From Bolinopsis microptera (lineage: Eukaryota; Ctenophora; Tentaculata; Lobata; Bolinopsidae): a stretch of DNA of 64,000 nt. The stretch is taken from contig NC_087074.1 in assembly GCF_026151205.1 (NCBI RefSeq), positions 12,443,182 to 12,507,181 of the forward strand, in the 5' to 3' direction. The position numbers were made by a program, and so were the translations under genes. The notes under the pieces are model-generated. The model saw nothing but the letters and a program-made list of their open reading frames with translations. It was not told the origin of the DNA and made no database searches. Positions 1 through 12,834 of the stretch are shown piece by piece (within the stretch, counting starts at the first letter, position 1; each line of letters opens with the position of its first letter).

Positions 1-2780
1 CCGAACTTTCTACTCCACCAGCTGCTCATTTTCCCGTTTTACCTACCCTCTAGCATCCGAAAGTTCAAGAATGTTTTTAAACGAGCTGTAGAAAGTTCGG
101 GAAGAAGCAGGCAACCTGATGAAGTATACATCACCAGCTAGTACTCGCCTAACAAATGCAGCCAGCAGCGTGTACATTACTTTAACACTTCTAATTAACG
201 CTATGTTCCTGTTGCTGCTGCTCGCTGTGCAATGCTATAACTCTCCCGTGTGGGTTGCGTTTCTTATATCCGTCTACTTTTATACAAGCAAATAATACTT
301 AGTTTGGACGTTGGTTGTTTGACTGAAGTGGCGTTGTACCACATTGCCCTTGGCACACACATTATTCGCAAATTACCCACAATTACCTTTCAATTCACGT
401 TAACAGTATATTATTATAATTATCAGCAGCCCTTATCAATAGACAGTTAACAGTATTGACGTCTTGAATTCTTGATTGACATCTTGATCAATCAATACAA
501 CATCTTTAATATAATATGTATATTGTATAATTGTATAAAGGTACCGATAGTCATGTATGTAATTGCTTATCGATTGCCTCAGATGTTTGACTGAATTGAC
601 ACAGTTCCATCAGGAGTAGTTTACGAACAGCAGTAACCCTCGTCCCTCTATTATATATACATTATACTAGCAGGAACCCGTCTAACCCTAAAATGGTGTC
701 AAGACTCAAGAGACTAAAACAATTATTACCTATTTAATTCGCGTTTTTGACACCACTTGGGGTACCAATTTTTGGGCTCTAAAACTCCTATTTCTTGGCC
801 AATTTTTTATTTTTTCATGCTACTAGCTTTATCAATATACTCTATAATACCTTATCTTATCTTATCTTATCTTATGAGGATTCGTTGCGACGCAACAAGG
901 CCATCGAATGAGTCGACCACCTTTGTTATTTTACTTCGGCATTACCTGCATTACAATGTAAACCAGCACTTTCAAGGAAGAGCTTTACAAGAAGCCGAAG
1001 GATCGTTCCTAAGGCCAGCAACGGTTACCGCATAATACTATTTCCGATAGAGGCTATAAACGACTATAATTACGTAGTCTTTGACCAGTATGTAATTCGA
1101 GAAGGTAATATATATAGAAATAAAATATATACCTACTATATTATAGCTTTATAGGTATATTTCTTTCTATAGCCTGCCTTACATTCTTATAACCATGCAT
1201 CATACCCTTTTTTAGATAAGATATGACGTAGTTTTGCATTTTTATGAAATTAGAAAACTGGCAACAACAGAATAGGAGTTTAAATATATTGTATGACAGT
1301 TTTCTACATAGCCTTGTCCCTCGTTTGTGTGACAACATATTTTGAATAGTCGATTTAGCCTATTAACTTATTTTCAAAGAAATGTTGTTCTGAAATTTAC
1401 ATAATCAAGAGTGGGGCTAAGTGTCAGTACGAGATCTGCGATATGAGAATCACAGTCTTGGTGTGTGAATTCCGCGTTTAAGAGATGCTTCCAAATTTTG
1501 AATAGTTAAAATTGCTATACAGTTTCGTTAACTTGGTAGAATTTATCCTGTTCGATTTTGAAGCGTATTCGTCGGAATTAGTGGGATTGTGAGCAGAACA
1601 GATTTGATGGAATTTTCGTGAACTAATCATGAAAAAGTCAAAATCTTACCTTACAATTCATATCTCCTCTGCAGCTTATCGTTTTAGCGCCGGTTTTAAA
1701 GCCGTGCATTTTAAGATGGAATTTTACTGTGTAAAATGTGTAAAATGTGTAAAATGTGTAAAATGTGTAAAATGTGTAAATGTCTCATTCAATAAAGAAT
1801 AAACCTAATATGAACTGTTGGAATTTCGGGCTGCAGAATGTACGTATAAATCAATTTTATTATAAGTAGATGCAACTTGCGCATTGCGCTCCATGACATG
1901 ATCAGGCATTTATCTGTGTGTTCAATGATTCGGCATTTTTCTATGATTGCATTGATCATTGAGTTTTCCGGCAAATATCCTAACACAAATGGACTATGAT
2001 CACTGTCATTGTCAGACTGTGAACTTTGTTTTATCGATATAATGCATTAAATTGTCTGGTGATAGAGAATTCAAGTTACCCAAAGAAAGTCTAGCTGCTG
2101 CATGTTGAGTCTGTCGCCAATACCAATCTCTAATCATTGTTGTGATATTTGATCAGCCTAAACGAGCTGTTTTTTATTGAGGTTGTAAATGAGGGATCGT
2201 TTGTCTTGTTATAAAGAAAAATTCTTAGAGATTAAAAAACGTACGGCTCATGTTAGCACGTGCTTTTATTTTCTCTTATCACATACTGCACGCTGTATTA
2301 TGATCGTATAAGATTTGTTTTTTCCGTGTTGCTGTGCGTGGGCTCCGAATTTGCACCTATGGTAGAGTTTATTGTTTACTGTTTTCGTGGGTTAACAATA
2401 TTTTCTCTTCATCGACTGCTGTGTTGCGGCATTTTAATGATGTCATCGATTTGGTATTTTCATTTTGAAGAAATGTGACAAGTTTTCCAAAAGACACGTT
2501 TGCCGACCGTTTACACTGATATCAGTACAGATCTTAAGTTTGTTTACCATTTACATAATCATATAATCTATATATTTGTCTCGATCAGAACAAGTTTAAA
2601 GTTATCGTGAGCTATTCCTGAAACTTTTTGTGCTATTTAAAACCAACCTCCAACCCTTCTAAACCCTGCGTTGTTGACAATCTACACAAAAATACTGATA
2701 AAATCTATCAATTACTAGTTAAATGTGAGAAACTAAAGATAATAATTGACTGACATTAACATTCAGACAAATCTGTCACC
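1..2780. other. Upstream intergenic DNA, no gene seen
   Basis: I see no coding exon here. The stretch is AT-rich and holds a TATCT pentamer run near 855-875 and a 9-bp tandem repeat (TAAAATGTG) at about 1729-1780. A TGGGGTACCA-type sequence near 757-775 resembles one near 13835-13850, which suggests dispersed repeat fragments. The promoter and 5' UTR of the MYND gene that starts at 2781 should lie in the last few hundred bases, but no motif stands out. Confidence 0.5.
1729..1780. repeat. 9-bp microsatellite (TAAAATGTG)n
   Basis: About five to six near-perfect head-to-tail copies of TAAAATGTG in otherwise unremarkable intergenic DNA. Confidence 0.85.
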
Positions 2781-5700
2781 ATGGCAACAAGTGCTTTGCA
2801 CGTCACCTTCCTGTGGGAAGCCAGTAAGCCCAGCGAACGAATGATTGAACAGTACCACGAAATAGAGGTTAGATTCGATATCAGACCGACCCTTTCATTT
2901 GTATAGTCCTTTTACTTGTGTAGTCACTTGTGTAGTCACTTATACCAATCGTGGACTCAATACTACTGATTTTGGACACTGGACAGGCAAACAAATTCTA
3001 AACTGATGATTTGTATTCTCTAGACGGAGTTATCCCTGGCGGTAGACGATGCAGACCTTTTTAACTCCGAGGTTGGAGAGGATATCCTGAACGCTATGAC
3101 CATGTACGACTTATTGGTGAGTAGTTCACATTTCATCAGATTGTTAATTAATTTTAACGCTCGTTTACGACTCTGTCATCAGTGACATTCAAGTGTGAGG
3201 TTCGGAAACAACATTCATGAATCTGGGTCACTTCTCGGATTACATCAGTAATTAGGAGCCTCGATTATCAGGGTTAACACACCAAATAGCACAATATATT
3301 TTCTGTCATACTGAAGTACGACTGTCCTACTGTTATACTGTAGTACTAATACTACTATTTCAGCCGCAAGCAGACGGAAGTATGACGAAGAATCGAATGG
3401 AGAATGCGATATGTTTCTGTGATGCGATGGCAGAGGTTTATCTGACTGTACCGGTTGAGAGACAGCCAACTCTCACTGATACCCTCTATAAAACCGGTTA
3501 GTTAAACGGGCAGATATTTTGTATTTTTAGTCGTCTGCATTTGAAGAAACTGACAGGCATACTGATAGGCGTTTGCGAAGGGTTATAGGGCGGAGTATGA
3601 TCGGTGGCGTTATCATATTACGTCTTCGCAATTAAGAGAAGTCGGAAACTTACGGCAGTCCGACATCTTTGCATTGTAAATTCTTTTTGTACAATAAAAA
3701 TGGAACTCATGACAAACTTGGAACCGAGCCAATTAACTTCCGGCATTTCTCGCATATTGATAGATTATCCACTTACAAGACCGTTCAATCTGAACACGTA
3801 CAGGGTTAACAATGTCTCTTTTTAACACCTCTACCTCTACTCTATTTCTACCTACTTCTACCTCCCCCACACAGGTGTAACGGACGCTATTCTCTCCATT
3901 ATGAGAGCTGACTACCCGACTCTAAAACCTGACGATATGTACCTCTTCTCAGCCTTACAGATGTGCAGTGCTACCCTCATAGTGTCCCTAGGAACCAAGA
4001 GAGCAGAGAACGACATCACCCGAACAGATTACTCTCACCAGAGGCTGTGCAGGCAGATCATCCCTGTTCTCCAACATATCGTGTATAACAGTCCTTGTCT
4101 TGCTACCGTTCTGGTGAGGATTCGTGTTTTATCGTTGGGTCTTAAATCAAGTTTTGAGTATAACAGCTGTGAATTGTGATCTCTCAAGCTTCTGGCTTGT
4201 TTGAACGTGGTAGCTGTATTAATATCACGACAGCCTTCGATCTATCTGATCTAAATTTCTCTGACTGATCTCTTCTTCAGGTGATGTTGAAGTATCTACT
4301 GGTGTTGGGTTCTACTCACAAGCCCTTTTTCAACGAGATCCTGGGGGAGTTCCACGGAGTTTTAGAAGAGTTTCTAAAACCAGGTGTGCCCCTTACTAAC
4401 AAAAACCAAGCCTTTTTATTTTCTTGTATTTTGGTTTCTTTTTTAGATATGGAGACGTTATCATAAGATAAACATCGCTCCCCTCAGGAGTGCTGATAAC
4501 ACATTGGAACTCTAGGATCCCAGCCCGTCAGATCGAGCTGCTCAAGTCTCTAACCCCCTACATGCCTGGGGAGGTCAACTGTTTTGTCAACATCCTATCT
4601 TGGTTCATCTACGAGGTAGGAAATTAAGTCTCGCCTTAATTCAACTAAATAATCGATACTGCTGTCGCCCATGAGATATCATTAGTTGACGTTCGAAAAG
4701 ATTTGTAAACGGGACATTTTGTTGGCGAATGCTGCACTGATAACATGTTGTCTTAAAATATTTCTCTATTTACAGATCCCATCTAGAGGAATGATCGAAT
4801 CAGATTTGGACAAGATAATGGAAAAGGAAAGTTTGCTAGAAATTTACTGGAAGATCCTGAACGAGCCAATCCCGAGCACTTATTTCAGATACGCCAAGAG
4901 CAAGGTATGATCCTGTCGAGATATCTCGGGACAAATCATGTAAAAAATACTGGGAACTTGCCAACTAGTAATTTTATCGGTTTTCTAGCCTTGTGTCATG
5001 ATTGAACAATGATATTCGTTTAATTTCTATAAAATCTCTTTAATATCATCATCACTAATTAATGATGTCCCACGACCCACATTCTTATATCTGCTTTATT
5101 CCAGGTGATGCTATTCTACAGCTCCCTTTGTGAAGAAGGGCCCCAGTACAGCAACAAGCTGATCGAGAAATTTGGTGTTTGCGGTTTTCTAGATAAGATT
5201 CTCCAAGATGTGCAGATCGACCAGAGATGCTACTTCCCACTATCCTGTCTGGTATGTTAAAAACTAAAATTATAGAATTTGTAATTCCCATCTCAAATTC
5301 ATGAAAACTTGTCATGTTTGATAGTAGCCTATATACTTTACCATCATTGTTGATTCTGTCGTTAAACCCATACTTCACCAGGCCAAGAACATGATTATCT
5401 GCATGAACCCTCTCCACAAAGACAACTTGTACCCAATGGACAAAGCAGTGGAACTTATTTACGAGGACTATGGTAAAGATGACGGACTAGTACAGACAGA
5501 GGTTCTTCAGTACATGCCTGGTGAGTGTCATCGTCCGTTATCCACATATTCAGATATATTGAGCGCCCAATTTGACGATCGTTCTTCTAACCGTTAAAAA
5601 TACTTTCCAACTTATTCAAATCACAGGTATGAAGAAAAGTATGCAGATTAAGGTTGGAAAACTTCTAACGGAGTTTGCTTTTGAGTTGAGAAACGCATTC

Positions 5701-6819
5701 ATGTCAGAGTTCGCTATTACAGTAAGTTACTTAACAAGTTGTTATTTAATCAATACAAATGGAGAAGCTCATAATAAAGATAAACATATTGTAAAGCCGT
5801 TGAGGAAATTAATTTTATCGATAACATGAAAGTCACTAAAACTAAAATATCATTCACTAGACAGTCATTTATATTACTTCTTATCAGAACGAGAGAAAGA
5901 AAGTTAAGAAAACAAAGAGCTTCAAAGCAGTGCGATTCAGTGGAAGCGATCAGATAGATGATGTAATGGACCTTAAACCGGAAGATGAGAAGTCAACAAA
6001 GTCGCCAAAGAAAAGTAAGAAACAGAAACGGAAACAGAAACTGAAAGAAGAGCAGGAGTTAGAGAAAGCGAATGCAGAAGCTGAGATAGAAAAAGTTGAA
6101 GCAGAAAAAGAGAAGGCAGCACTTGAGAAACAACATAGTGAGGGAATCTTGACAAATGCTGTGGAAATCAAGCATACTACCTTACAGGTATTTAATCTTT
6201 ATACTTAGTTTAGTTCGTTAATCCAGTTATATTAAATTACTAAATGGTCAATCGCAGGAATCTGATAAAAAGGTGCTGTTAAATATTGATTGAAAGCTAA
6301 CCGCATATTAGTCACAAATCAGTTCTTGCAAATTATTGATCAATATATTGATCTCAGTTCGATTTTCTATATTCTTTAAACCCTTTAACTTTGCAGGGAT
6401 ATCTAGAGAATTTATATGGAGAAGAATACACCTTGTACCTACCCACTTTCGCTCAAAACGGTCTTTATCTCACCACGAAAAGAAAGGTTGGTACATTTTA
6501 TAGGCTTTGCATTCTGCAATATTTACATCATTAACGTGAAGAACTTAATTTTCATCCCCCGCAAATATTTCTAAGATCATGTTCCTTACCCCATACCACC
6601 CAATTTCAGATATTCTACAACTGTTTGGAGGAGGTAGACAGAGAGCTAATGTCAGCTGTGTGTACAGTGTGCAACGCCGCCCTCAACAAGATCCAATGTA
6701 AAGCTTGTTCCTTCAAATACTGTTCCCCAGAGTGTCTCAACAAAGACACTAATGACCATACCACCTACTGTGACCTTAAAATCCTGGAGAGGTCGTTGCA
6801 TGAAGCGGTTGTAAGCTAG
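2781..6819 (+). CDS. MYND-type zinc finger protein, 13 exons
   Basis: The phase-consistent exons are 2781-2867, 3024-3116, 3364-3496, 3875-4113, 4281-4383, 4488-4615, 4776-4904, 5105-5251, 5382-5520, 5627-5721, 5888-6187, 6397-6486 and 6610-6819. They give 630 residues. Exon 6 is read from the acceptor at 4487, because the nearer AG at 4515 would break the frame. The first ~435 residues look helical and repeat-like, as in ARM/HEAT-type folds, though no family signature is certain. Exon 11 encodes a very charged Lys/Glu-rich segment that is probably coiled coil with basic, possibly nuclear, signals. The last exon holds a MYND finger with the spaced ligands CTVC, CKAC, YCSPEC, H and C. MYND fingers usually bind proline-rich partners, so a scaffold or regulatory role is an inference. 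The orthologue is not recognised. Confidence 0.85.
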
Positions 6820-8111
6820 TTTTAGTGGGATTTGTTTCTTTTTGTTGTTGCTATATTTAAACATTAAGTTAATTATGGTATGATGGTATGATCATGTACA
6901 GTTGATATATATATACACGGGATTGTCTATTTGGAAGAACCTCGGCTGTTGGAGGACACGTGAATATTTTGGAATACGCTAAATATCAACATTGAACAAG
7001 GATGAGGTGATAAACAGCTAATACTGGAGACAATGCCCAGTTCGAGAACAAGAACACAATCAGTGTAACAGTGTACAGGAGAGTTGTAATGTAGTTATGA
7101 AGATCTGTTAAGAGTAAATCATCATTAGTAATTAGTATTTTCTACTTATTTCAACTTTAATTGGTTGATATTGGTTAATTGGAGACGTAATTAAGGTTTG
7201 GATTAAGATTCCCGCAAGTATTGCTCGCATCACTGTTTACAATACGTATCACTTATTGTGTTGATCAATTCCGGTAACAATCTGCGTCCCCATCCGAATT
7301 AACCTTTATTATACATAGGATTTTTCATTTTATATTTGGTTTTGTAAAATTTTATGCTGGATGTAATCTGTATTTAAACTTTATTTGTTGACAAATTTAT
7401 TTTATCAATCAAAATTTAATCTCGGATATTAAAAATTGGAATAAAGTGATTTTTGAGAAGGTATAGAAAAGCATGAACTCTTTCAGACAATAATACAAAG
7501 CAGGGAAAATAAAAACTGCCGATGGCCAGTACCCCCAATATCAATCTTAAAATCTAAAATAATTTACTAGAATTTTATGGTGATTTTACCGACATTTACT
7601 AAATAACCCTTCGGCCCATTCATATGATGTCCCATTTTAGACATTAAATCATCGCATCATTCAAATTCATGTTAAACCATAGTTATAAAATAACATAAAA
7701 TGTTAAAGATAAAAAAATTACGATATATCAAAAATAAATTGGACCAAGTCCAAAACAATATTCAATGTTTATCTTGATGTATAATACACTGCCTCTGGCG
7801 ATAACGCATCCTACACGTTAAGTTTGCTTGCTTTAAAAATAGTCCTCCTAATGAACAACAAGCAGAACTACAGACTGTAAATTTAAGCGAGTCAATCCAG
7901 AATCATTGTGGTTAGTGCAAATAGACGTCAGACCGCAAACAGGTTAAATAATTTTTATCAAAAAGTCACAGTAAGACACAAATAAAAATGATAATCTCTT
8001 AAATTTTTAAAGGTTGTGAGCGGAACCTCAAATCAAAATTATCAACGGGTGGAGTCTTAATTAGTCACAATATTATCAGTCACATCTCTCAATAGCGGTA
8101 AGCTTTAGATT
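6820..8111. other. Convergent intergenic region
   Basis: This lies between the end of the plus-strand MYND gene and the end of the minus-strand gene at 8112. An AATAAA at about 7440 could serve the MYND gene. I find no ORF or structured repeat. Confidence 0.5.
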
Positions 8112-10177
8112 TTAGACCTTGGTGAGCTCGACGTCCTCTGTTTCTTGATTCAAATATTCCCTCAAATCAGTGATTTTCTCGTCTATATCTCGTAGAGAAT
8201 CCTGTAGGTTAAAGGTCAATACAATCTGAAATCTTGAACGAAAAAACGTAACGCTCCAAAATAGGAACAACTTAAAACACATCGAAGATAATACGGCGTG
8301 TTCTCGATAGATTGACAAACCTGGAGCCACTGGCAGCCGGTAAGGATGCTGCTGGTAACAAGAACAAGGTTGTCCAGAGCCAAAGACATGGCAACCAGTC
8401 GGGCATCACAGAGATCAGGGTCAGTAGGAGGTGATATTGAACCGAGATACTGGTTCATGGTCAGGTTCACCTGTAAAAATGTAATTACATAATCACCTGA
8501 TAATCGATTAATTAAATCATGCATATATATTTATTATATTATGCAATGTCGAGCTAACGCGCCGCGCACTACTGTCTAGCGCTGAGAAAATAACAAAGAT
8601 GTCTTCGCGCGTTCCGTTAAAGTAAGAATTTGACAGATCTGTCGAATAGTGACCGTTAATTTGCCAACATTTGTTAAATCATCATAAGTGAGATCATTTT
8701 GTTTATTAGTTTGGAGGTGTAAGTATCTAATCAGTATCTACCTTTCTGGCACTCATTACAACACCCCCCAATTCTTCATCGCAGTCGTAGTTTTCAACAT
8801 TACACTTTATCTCGACCAGTAAATTTTTAATGTTCTGAAAATGTGATTAGGCGATTAGTAATTGTTCAGTGTAGATCGATATCAATCGAATGTAATTTGT
8901 CAAACAAATTAAATCCATTGCTATGGTTGGTTTATAAATGTCTAATTAAGTTATAATCACAAACTATACACAAAACAAAAAAAAGAGTCTAATGAGAAGC
9001 TGAGGATGGTCTTCTGAGAGGGGCTACTGGAATTGGAGACAGCTGATACTTTGCCAGAGCTTCAAACAAGAGCTCCTTGCTGCTCTTTCGCTGTGTTGAT
9101 GAATGAAGTTCCAAGATATGAGAGGTGCTGTGCAAGACAGTACTTCTTCTGTGACTTGTAGTGAGACGTCTTCTTAAGAGAGAAGAAGTTCTGTTATCAG
9201 ACATAGAACTGTTATCAGGCATAGGAGCTGGTTCCGTGGTTAATCTCCTCCTTTTGTCGGGAGGTGCAGAGTCAGAGCCCGAGGAAGGTCTCTTGTTGGG
9301 CTGCATGATGTCTACTATCAGTGAGAGAGGAACAGCAACGTAGATATCCTGTGTAAATGTAGGGAGAGGAGCATGGACTCTGAGTTTAGGGGATAGGTGT
9401 GGGGAGGCTGGAGGAGAATATACAGTAGTAGTGGTGAAGGGAGGGGTAGTGTTGCGGATGAGCCAGCTTTGTGGGGGCTGCTTGGTGGTGTAGGACGGGA
9501 AGCTGGTGTAGGCGGCAGGAGTTTTGAAGTAGGACATATTATCAGAGGATTGTGATTACAAGTGAGTAGGTAAAGAAGTGATGGTGATATTGGAGCCTTG
9601 AGGGGTTTAAGTAGGTAGGCTTGTCATGTGATACCATGTGATGTTTGTCAAGGAGTCAGACACAGTTTCATGTGCAAAGTGTGCAGGATAGATTGGGGAC
9701 CATGTGATAAATCACATGGTACAGTTAGCCAGACCACGTGACAGATCAAGTTTCAGTAGATCACGTGATTAGTCACGTGACCATGACAAGCTGAGGTATT
9801 TAGAAGAATTCAGCACGTCATACTCAGTGAAATAGGAAACGATAATCACACGTATTTTACGAGACATTTTGGCTATGGTGAAAACATGAAAAACTAAAAT
9901 ATGTTCAGGCAAGAAATTACCAAAAAACAAGCCATCATAAATATCACTTCCAATAACTGTCTAAAAACTTAAACCTAATAAAAACCTCAACAACCTCGAG
10001 AAATAAACCACCAACGTTACACACCTTGAGGATGACAGTGCTTTTGTTGATGACTGGGAGGGGGTCTATCTGGTGTTCCATGGCAAACTCTTCAAGAACA
10101 TCTGTCAACTCTTCTCCCTTTATTGACTGCAGCTCAACCGTGCTGTCCTCCCGTTGCAAGATGTTCCACCCTTTCAT
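8112..10177 (-). CDS. Uncharacterised 161-residue protein, 4 exons
   Basis: The exons on the minus strand are 10177-10025, 8834-8742, 8470-8321 and 8201-8112. All are in phase 0 with GT-AG borders, and the stop lies at 8112-8114. The ATG at 10177 is the first in frame. The product is small, soluble and acidic. It has helical stretches, a short heptad-like C-terminal segment (DSLRDIDEKITDLREYL) and no signal peptide or membrane segment. Its size and helicity recall small subunits of coiled-coil complexes, but I cannot place it in a family. The 1.2-kb first intron contains an independent same-strand ORF at 8989-9537 and an E-box cluster. Either that ORF is a nested gene or the two share alternative first exons. 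Confidence 0.7.
8989..9537 (-). CDS. Low-complexity 182-residue ORF nested in an intron
   Basis: An uninterrupted ORF of 182 residues starts with ATG at 9537. It lies within intron 1 of the surrounding minus-strand gene. The first 70 residues are rich in Pro, Thr and Ser. A basic cluster follows (KRPSSGSDSAPPDKRRRL, roughly residues 81-98) that looks like a bipartite nuclear signal. The C-terminal half is Ser/Arg-rich (SLLRRRLTTSHRRS) and a short helical stretch KELLFEALAKYQ lies near the end. No family is recognised. Four CACATG/CACGTG palindromes 160-245 bases upstream of the ATG look like a promoter. It could be a real intronless gene, or an alternative exon of the host gene. Confidence 0.5.
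   Translation of the reverse strand: MSYFKTPAAYTSFPSYTTKQPPQSWLIRNTTPPFTTTTVYSPPASPHLSPKLRVHAPLPTFTQDIYVAVPLSLIVDIMQPNKRPSSGSDSAPPDKRRRLTTEPAPMPDNSSMSDNRTSSLLRRRLTTSHRRSTVLHSTSHILELHSSTQRKSSKELLFEALAKYQLSPIPVAPLRRPSSASH
9699..9781. promoter_or_regulatory. E-box palindrome cluster (CLEAR-like)
   Basis: Four palindromic bHLH-zip sites fall in 83 bases: an inverted repeat of ACCATGTGAT at 9699-9720, ACCACGTGAC at 9733, ATCACGTGAT at 9760 and GTCACGTGAC at 9772. The last equals the CLEAR consensus bound by the TFEB/MITF family; USF and MYC/MAX also bind CACGTG. The cluster sits just upstream of the ORF starting at 9537, so it is probably that ORF's promoter. Confidence 0.55.
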
Positions 10178-10204
10178 CCTTGATCTAGCAGATTGGAATT
10201 TATT

Positions 10205-10246
10205 ATTATTTAACTATTCGCATATAAATACGAATAGTTAAATAAT
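10205..10246. repeat. Perfect 16-bp hairpin
   Basis: ATTATTTAACTATTCG at 10205-10220 is followed by a 10-base spacer and its exact reverse complement at 10231-10246. It lies 28 bases upstream of the ATG at 10177 (minus strand), so in the promoter or 5' UTR of that gene. It could be a cruciform or an mRNA hairpin. Confidence 0.85.
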
Positions 10247-10773
10247 GATAAATTATGGATATCAAAATAATATAAATTTCAGTAGTTTCTTTACTATCGT
10301 GGACGAAAATGACGAGACTTGTTATAGAAACGTATAAAACAATAATAAATAATATGATCTCTGGCTCCATCCAATATATCATTTACACAAGATTTTATTT
10401 GTATTATTTACACTGCACATATTATGTATATTATATAGCACTCGTCTCTTAATCGCCAATAATTTGAACCTACAAATAAATAATTAAATTACGGCTTTTA
10501 ACATGTAAATTACTGAAGAGTAAAAAATGTTCTGCTACTTACATACTATAATAATACATATCATAACATTTTTCTGTATGACAAAAATAAATGTTTCTGA
10601 GATAAATTAAACGTCTGAATTTACGTTAAGACGAAAGTGACCACGTGATCGGTGATAAGTAACGAGCTTCGTATTCAAATTATATAAACTTAATCAACCT
10701 ATAGCTATCTGAAACAAAGTTAGACAAACGAAAATACCATGTCACATGTTTAATGTCTACAAGTTATCCATCC

Positions 10774-11383
10774 CTACAGAGAAGAAGTTACAGTTTTACT
10801 TTTGATATCTAAATCATACACAGCAACAAAGTTGCTGAAACCCGCTCCTATCACTATTTTGAGATAAGTAGCTGTTACGGCTTGTAAATCCAGGGAGTTA
10901 CGTTGCATCTGTACACAGTCATCATCGAACATGTACGTTTTCATTGGTTCCCAAGAGTTGGGTTTGTCTTTAACTGACTTGAAGAGGGAGATGGTTTTGA
11001 TGTAGGAGGAGGAGATGTGGAGGGTGAGGAGGTTCAAGACATGTCCCTTGAAGTGTAGGACTATTTCTTGTGGGAACGAGCCTGAGGTTAGGTGAGGTTA
11101 AGTTGGGTTAAGTGAGGTTAGGTGAGGTTACATTTCAGAATGACGTCTAGAAAGAAACGTGTCACAAGCATTTTCAGAAACTAGCACAACAGATAACATT
11201 ACAACTATTCACGAAAGCAAATTATATGCACGACAAAAACCAGCTTAAAATTGTTAAGCACGTGACGTCACCTGTAGAAGAGAAGAGCTTGTTTTGTCGT
11301 GATTTGAGGAGGCAAAAAGCGGGAAAATGTGAACTGAGGGAGGTTGCGTACACGATGTTAGCAGTGTCACCCAGACATACCAT
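10774..11383 (-). CDS. IFT25: Intraflagellar transport protein 25 (HSPB11)
   Basis: Two exons, 11383-11272 and 11081-10774, join in phase 1 to give 139 residues; the human protein has 144. IFT25 is a galactose-binding-like jelly-roll protein. It pairs with IFT27 in the IFT-B train and is needed for export of Hedgehog and BBSome cargo from cilia. Visible matches to the family are VYATS near the N-terminus, STGSFPQE across the exon junction (human TTGMFPQE), an aromatic YIKTISLFKS strand, and TYLKIVIGAGF followed by F.AVY near the end. The start at 11383 places the N-terminus level with the human one. The intron holds short AGGTGAGGTTA-type repeats. It is co-oriented with the gene at 10177, about 0.6 kb away. 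Confidence 0.9.
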
Positions 11384-12834
11384 ACCACTAAGAGAACGTT
11401 ATAGTTGAGATTACTGAGCGTACAGTTATGAGATTTAGTTGTTTCTCAATAAATACCTTTGAAGTGTCAATATATTTTATTAGTATTATTGCTCAGTGTT
11501 GACATGTTATCTACAAATTCTACATATACAGCTACTGTAGCTGACTAGTAACTATAGTCTAGACTTAGCAGTCTAGTCAAGACTATGTACAACTCAGTAT
11601 ACATAATATTAGCATTTTATACTAGGATATTATCACAATATTCTATAATTAGGGTGTTTGTCAACCTATTGTGGATTTTCCTTGGCAGGATGTCGTCGAA
11701 CTTTTGTCAAAATTTCAAAAATCCACGTTGAGATAGCAGTATTTCAGTACTATCATAATTAAGCATTAATAAAACACTAAAAAGAGGTAAGACTTGTGCA
11801 ATAAACTAGACTAAAGTATTGGAATTAGGATTATATAACTGGAATAAAACATTTTCCTTGGTAATATATTATTTAGGAAACAATTAAACAACAAAATGAC
11901 TATATATTGTTATGCAAATCAATTGACAAATCAAAATATCCAAACCTATATTATTAACAATTACAAAACTACAACAAAAACTAACCACACTCTGAATAAC
12001 AAACTTTAACTTTTCCGGATCTCAGATTTTCATATTTAAATATTGTACAGTGTTCTGAAATTGCCTGACTTTCTTAACCAAAAACAACGTAAAATGCGTC
12101 AAGAATTTCCCGCATCGAAATTACTGGAAAACAATCAGTCGAATCGAATTGTGCGAAAAAAATTCTATAAAAAAGGTGACCCTATATGTTTGTAACAGGT
12201 CTTTTTCCAGACGAAAACAGAATTGTTCGATGATCTCAATTGCAAAAAAAGCCATAATTTCAGCTCTTATTTAAAACTTAAGTAATGTTATACATAAACT
12301 TCACACCTTCAACCACAGCAGTTCATTCCGTTAATTAACACTTCATATAAGCGAGTATTATTTATTTAATATTATAACTACTGATATACACTATAACGCA
12401 TTGACTACAAAATTGCTAAATCAACCGCATTAAATTACATAATCATTATTTAAAGTAAAGAAAGGAAATACATAATACTAACACGACAATAACAATCCCC
12501 TTTTTTATGCAACTTTTTGTTTCAGAGATAAAGAAAGAAAAGAAATGAGGTCAAGAGAGGATATGAACCGTGTACAAATTATTAGATGTTTTGCAGATCA
12601 ACGCAAGAGGAAATAAACATTGCATGTCCTATAGGATCCTATAACATGTAACAGTAACTTTTCTCGAATAAATTTTGACTAAAAAGGGGCTGACTAAAAA
12701 AGGGCTGGGAGGATTAGGCCCATCCCAACCACATAATTGTCTAATTAAAGTAACCAAAAAGCCCATGAAAGTTGTGTTGTCCCATAATATGCTTCACTTG
12801 CCCAAAGAGAAAGAGAAAGAGAAAGAGAAAGCTC
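11384..12834. other. Intergenic DNA, no gene seen
   Basis: AT-rich sequence upstream of IFT25 and downstream of the beta-trefoil gene that ends at 12835. I see no exon, structured RNA or repeat of note. A short GAAAGA-type run lies at about 12805-12830. Confidence 0.45.

Noticed and set aside
110-150. CTGATGAAG resembling a hammerhead ribozyme core
   Set aside because: No partnering CGAAAC segment or helices at suitable distance.
5950-6171. Minus-strand Ser/Phe-rich ORFs
   Set aside because: Antisense shadows of the Lys/Glu-rich exon 11 of the MYND gene.
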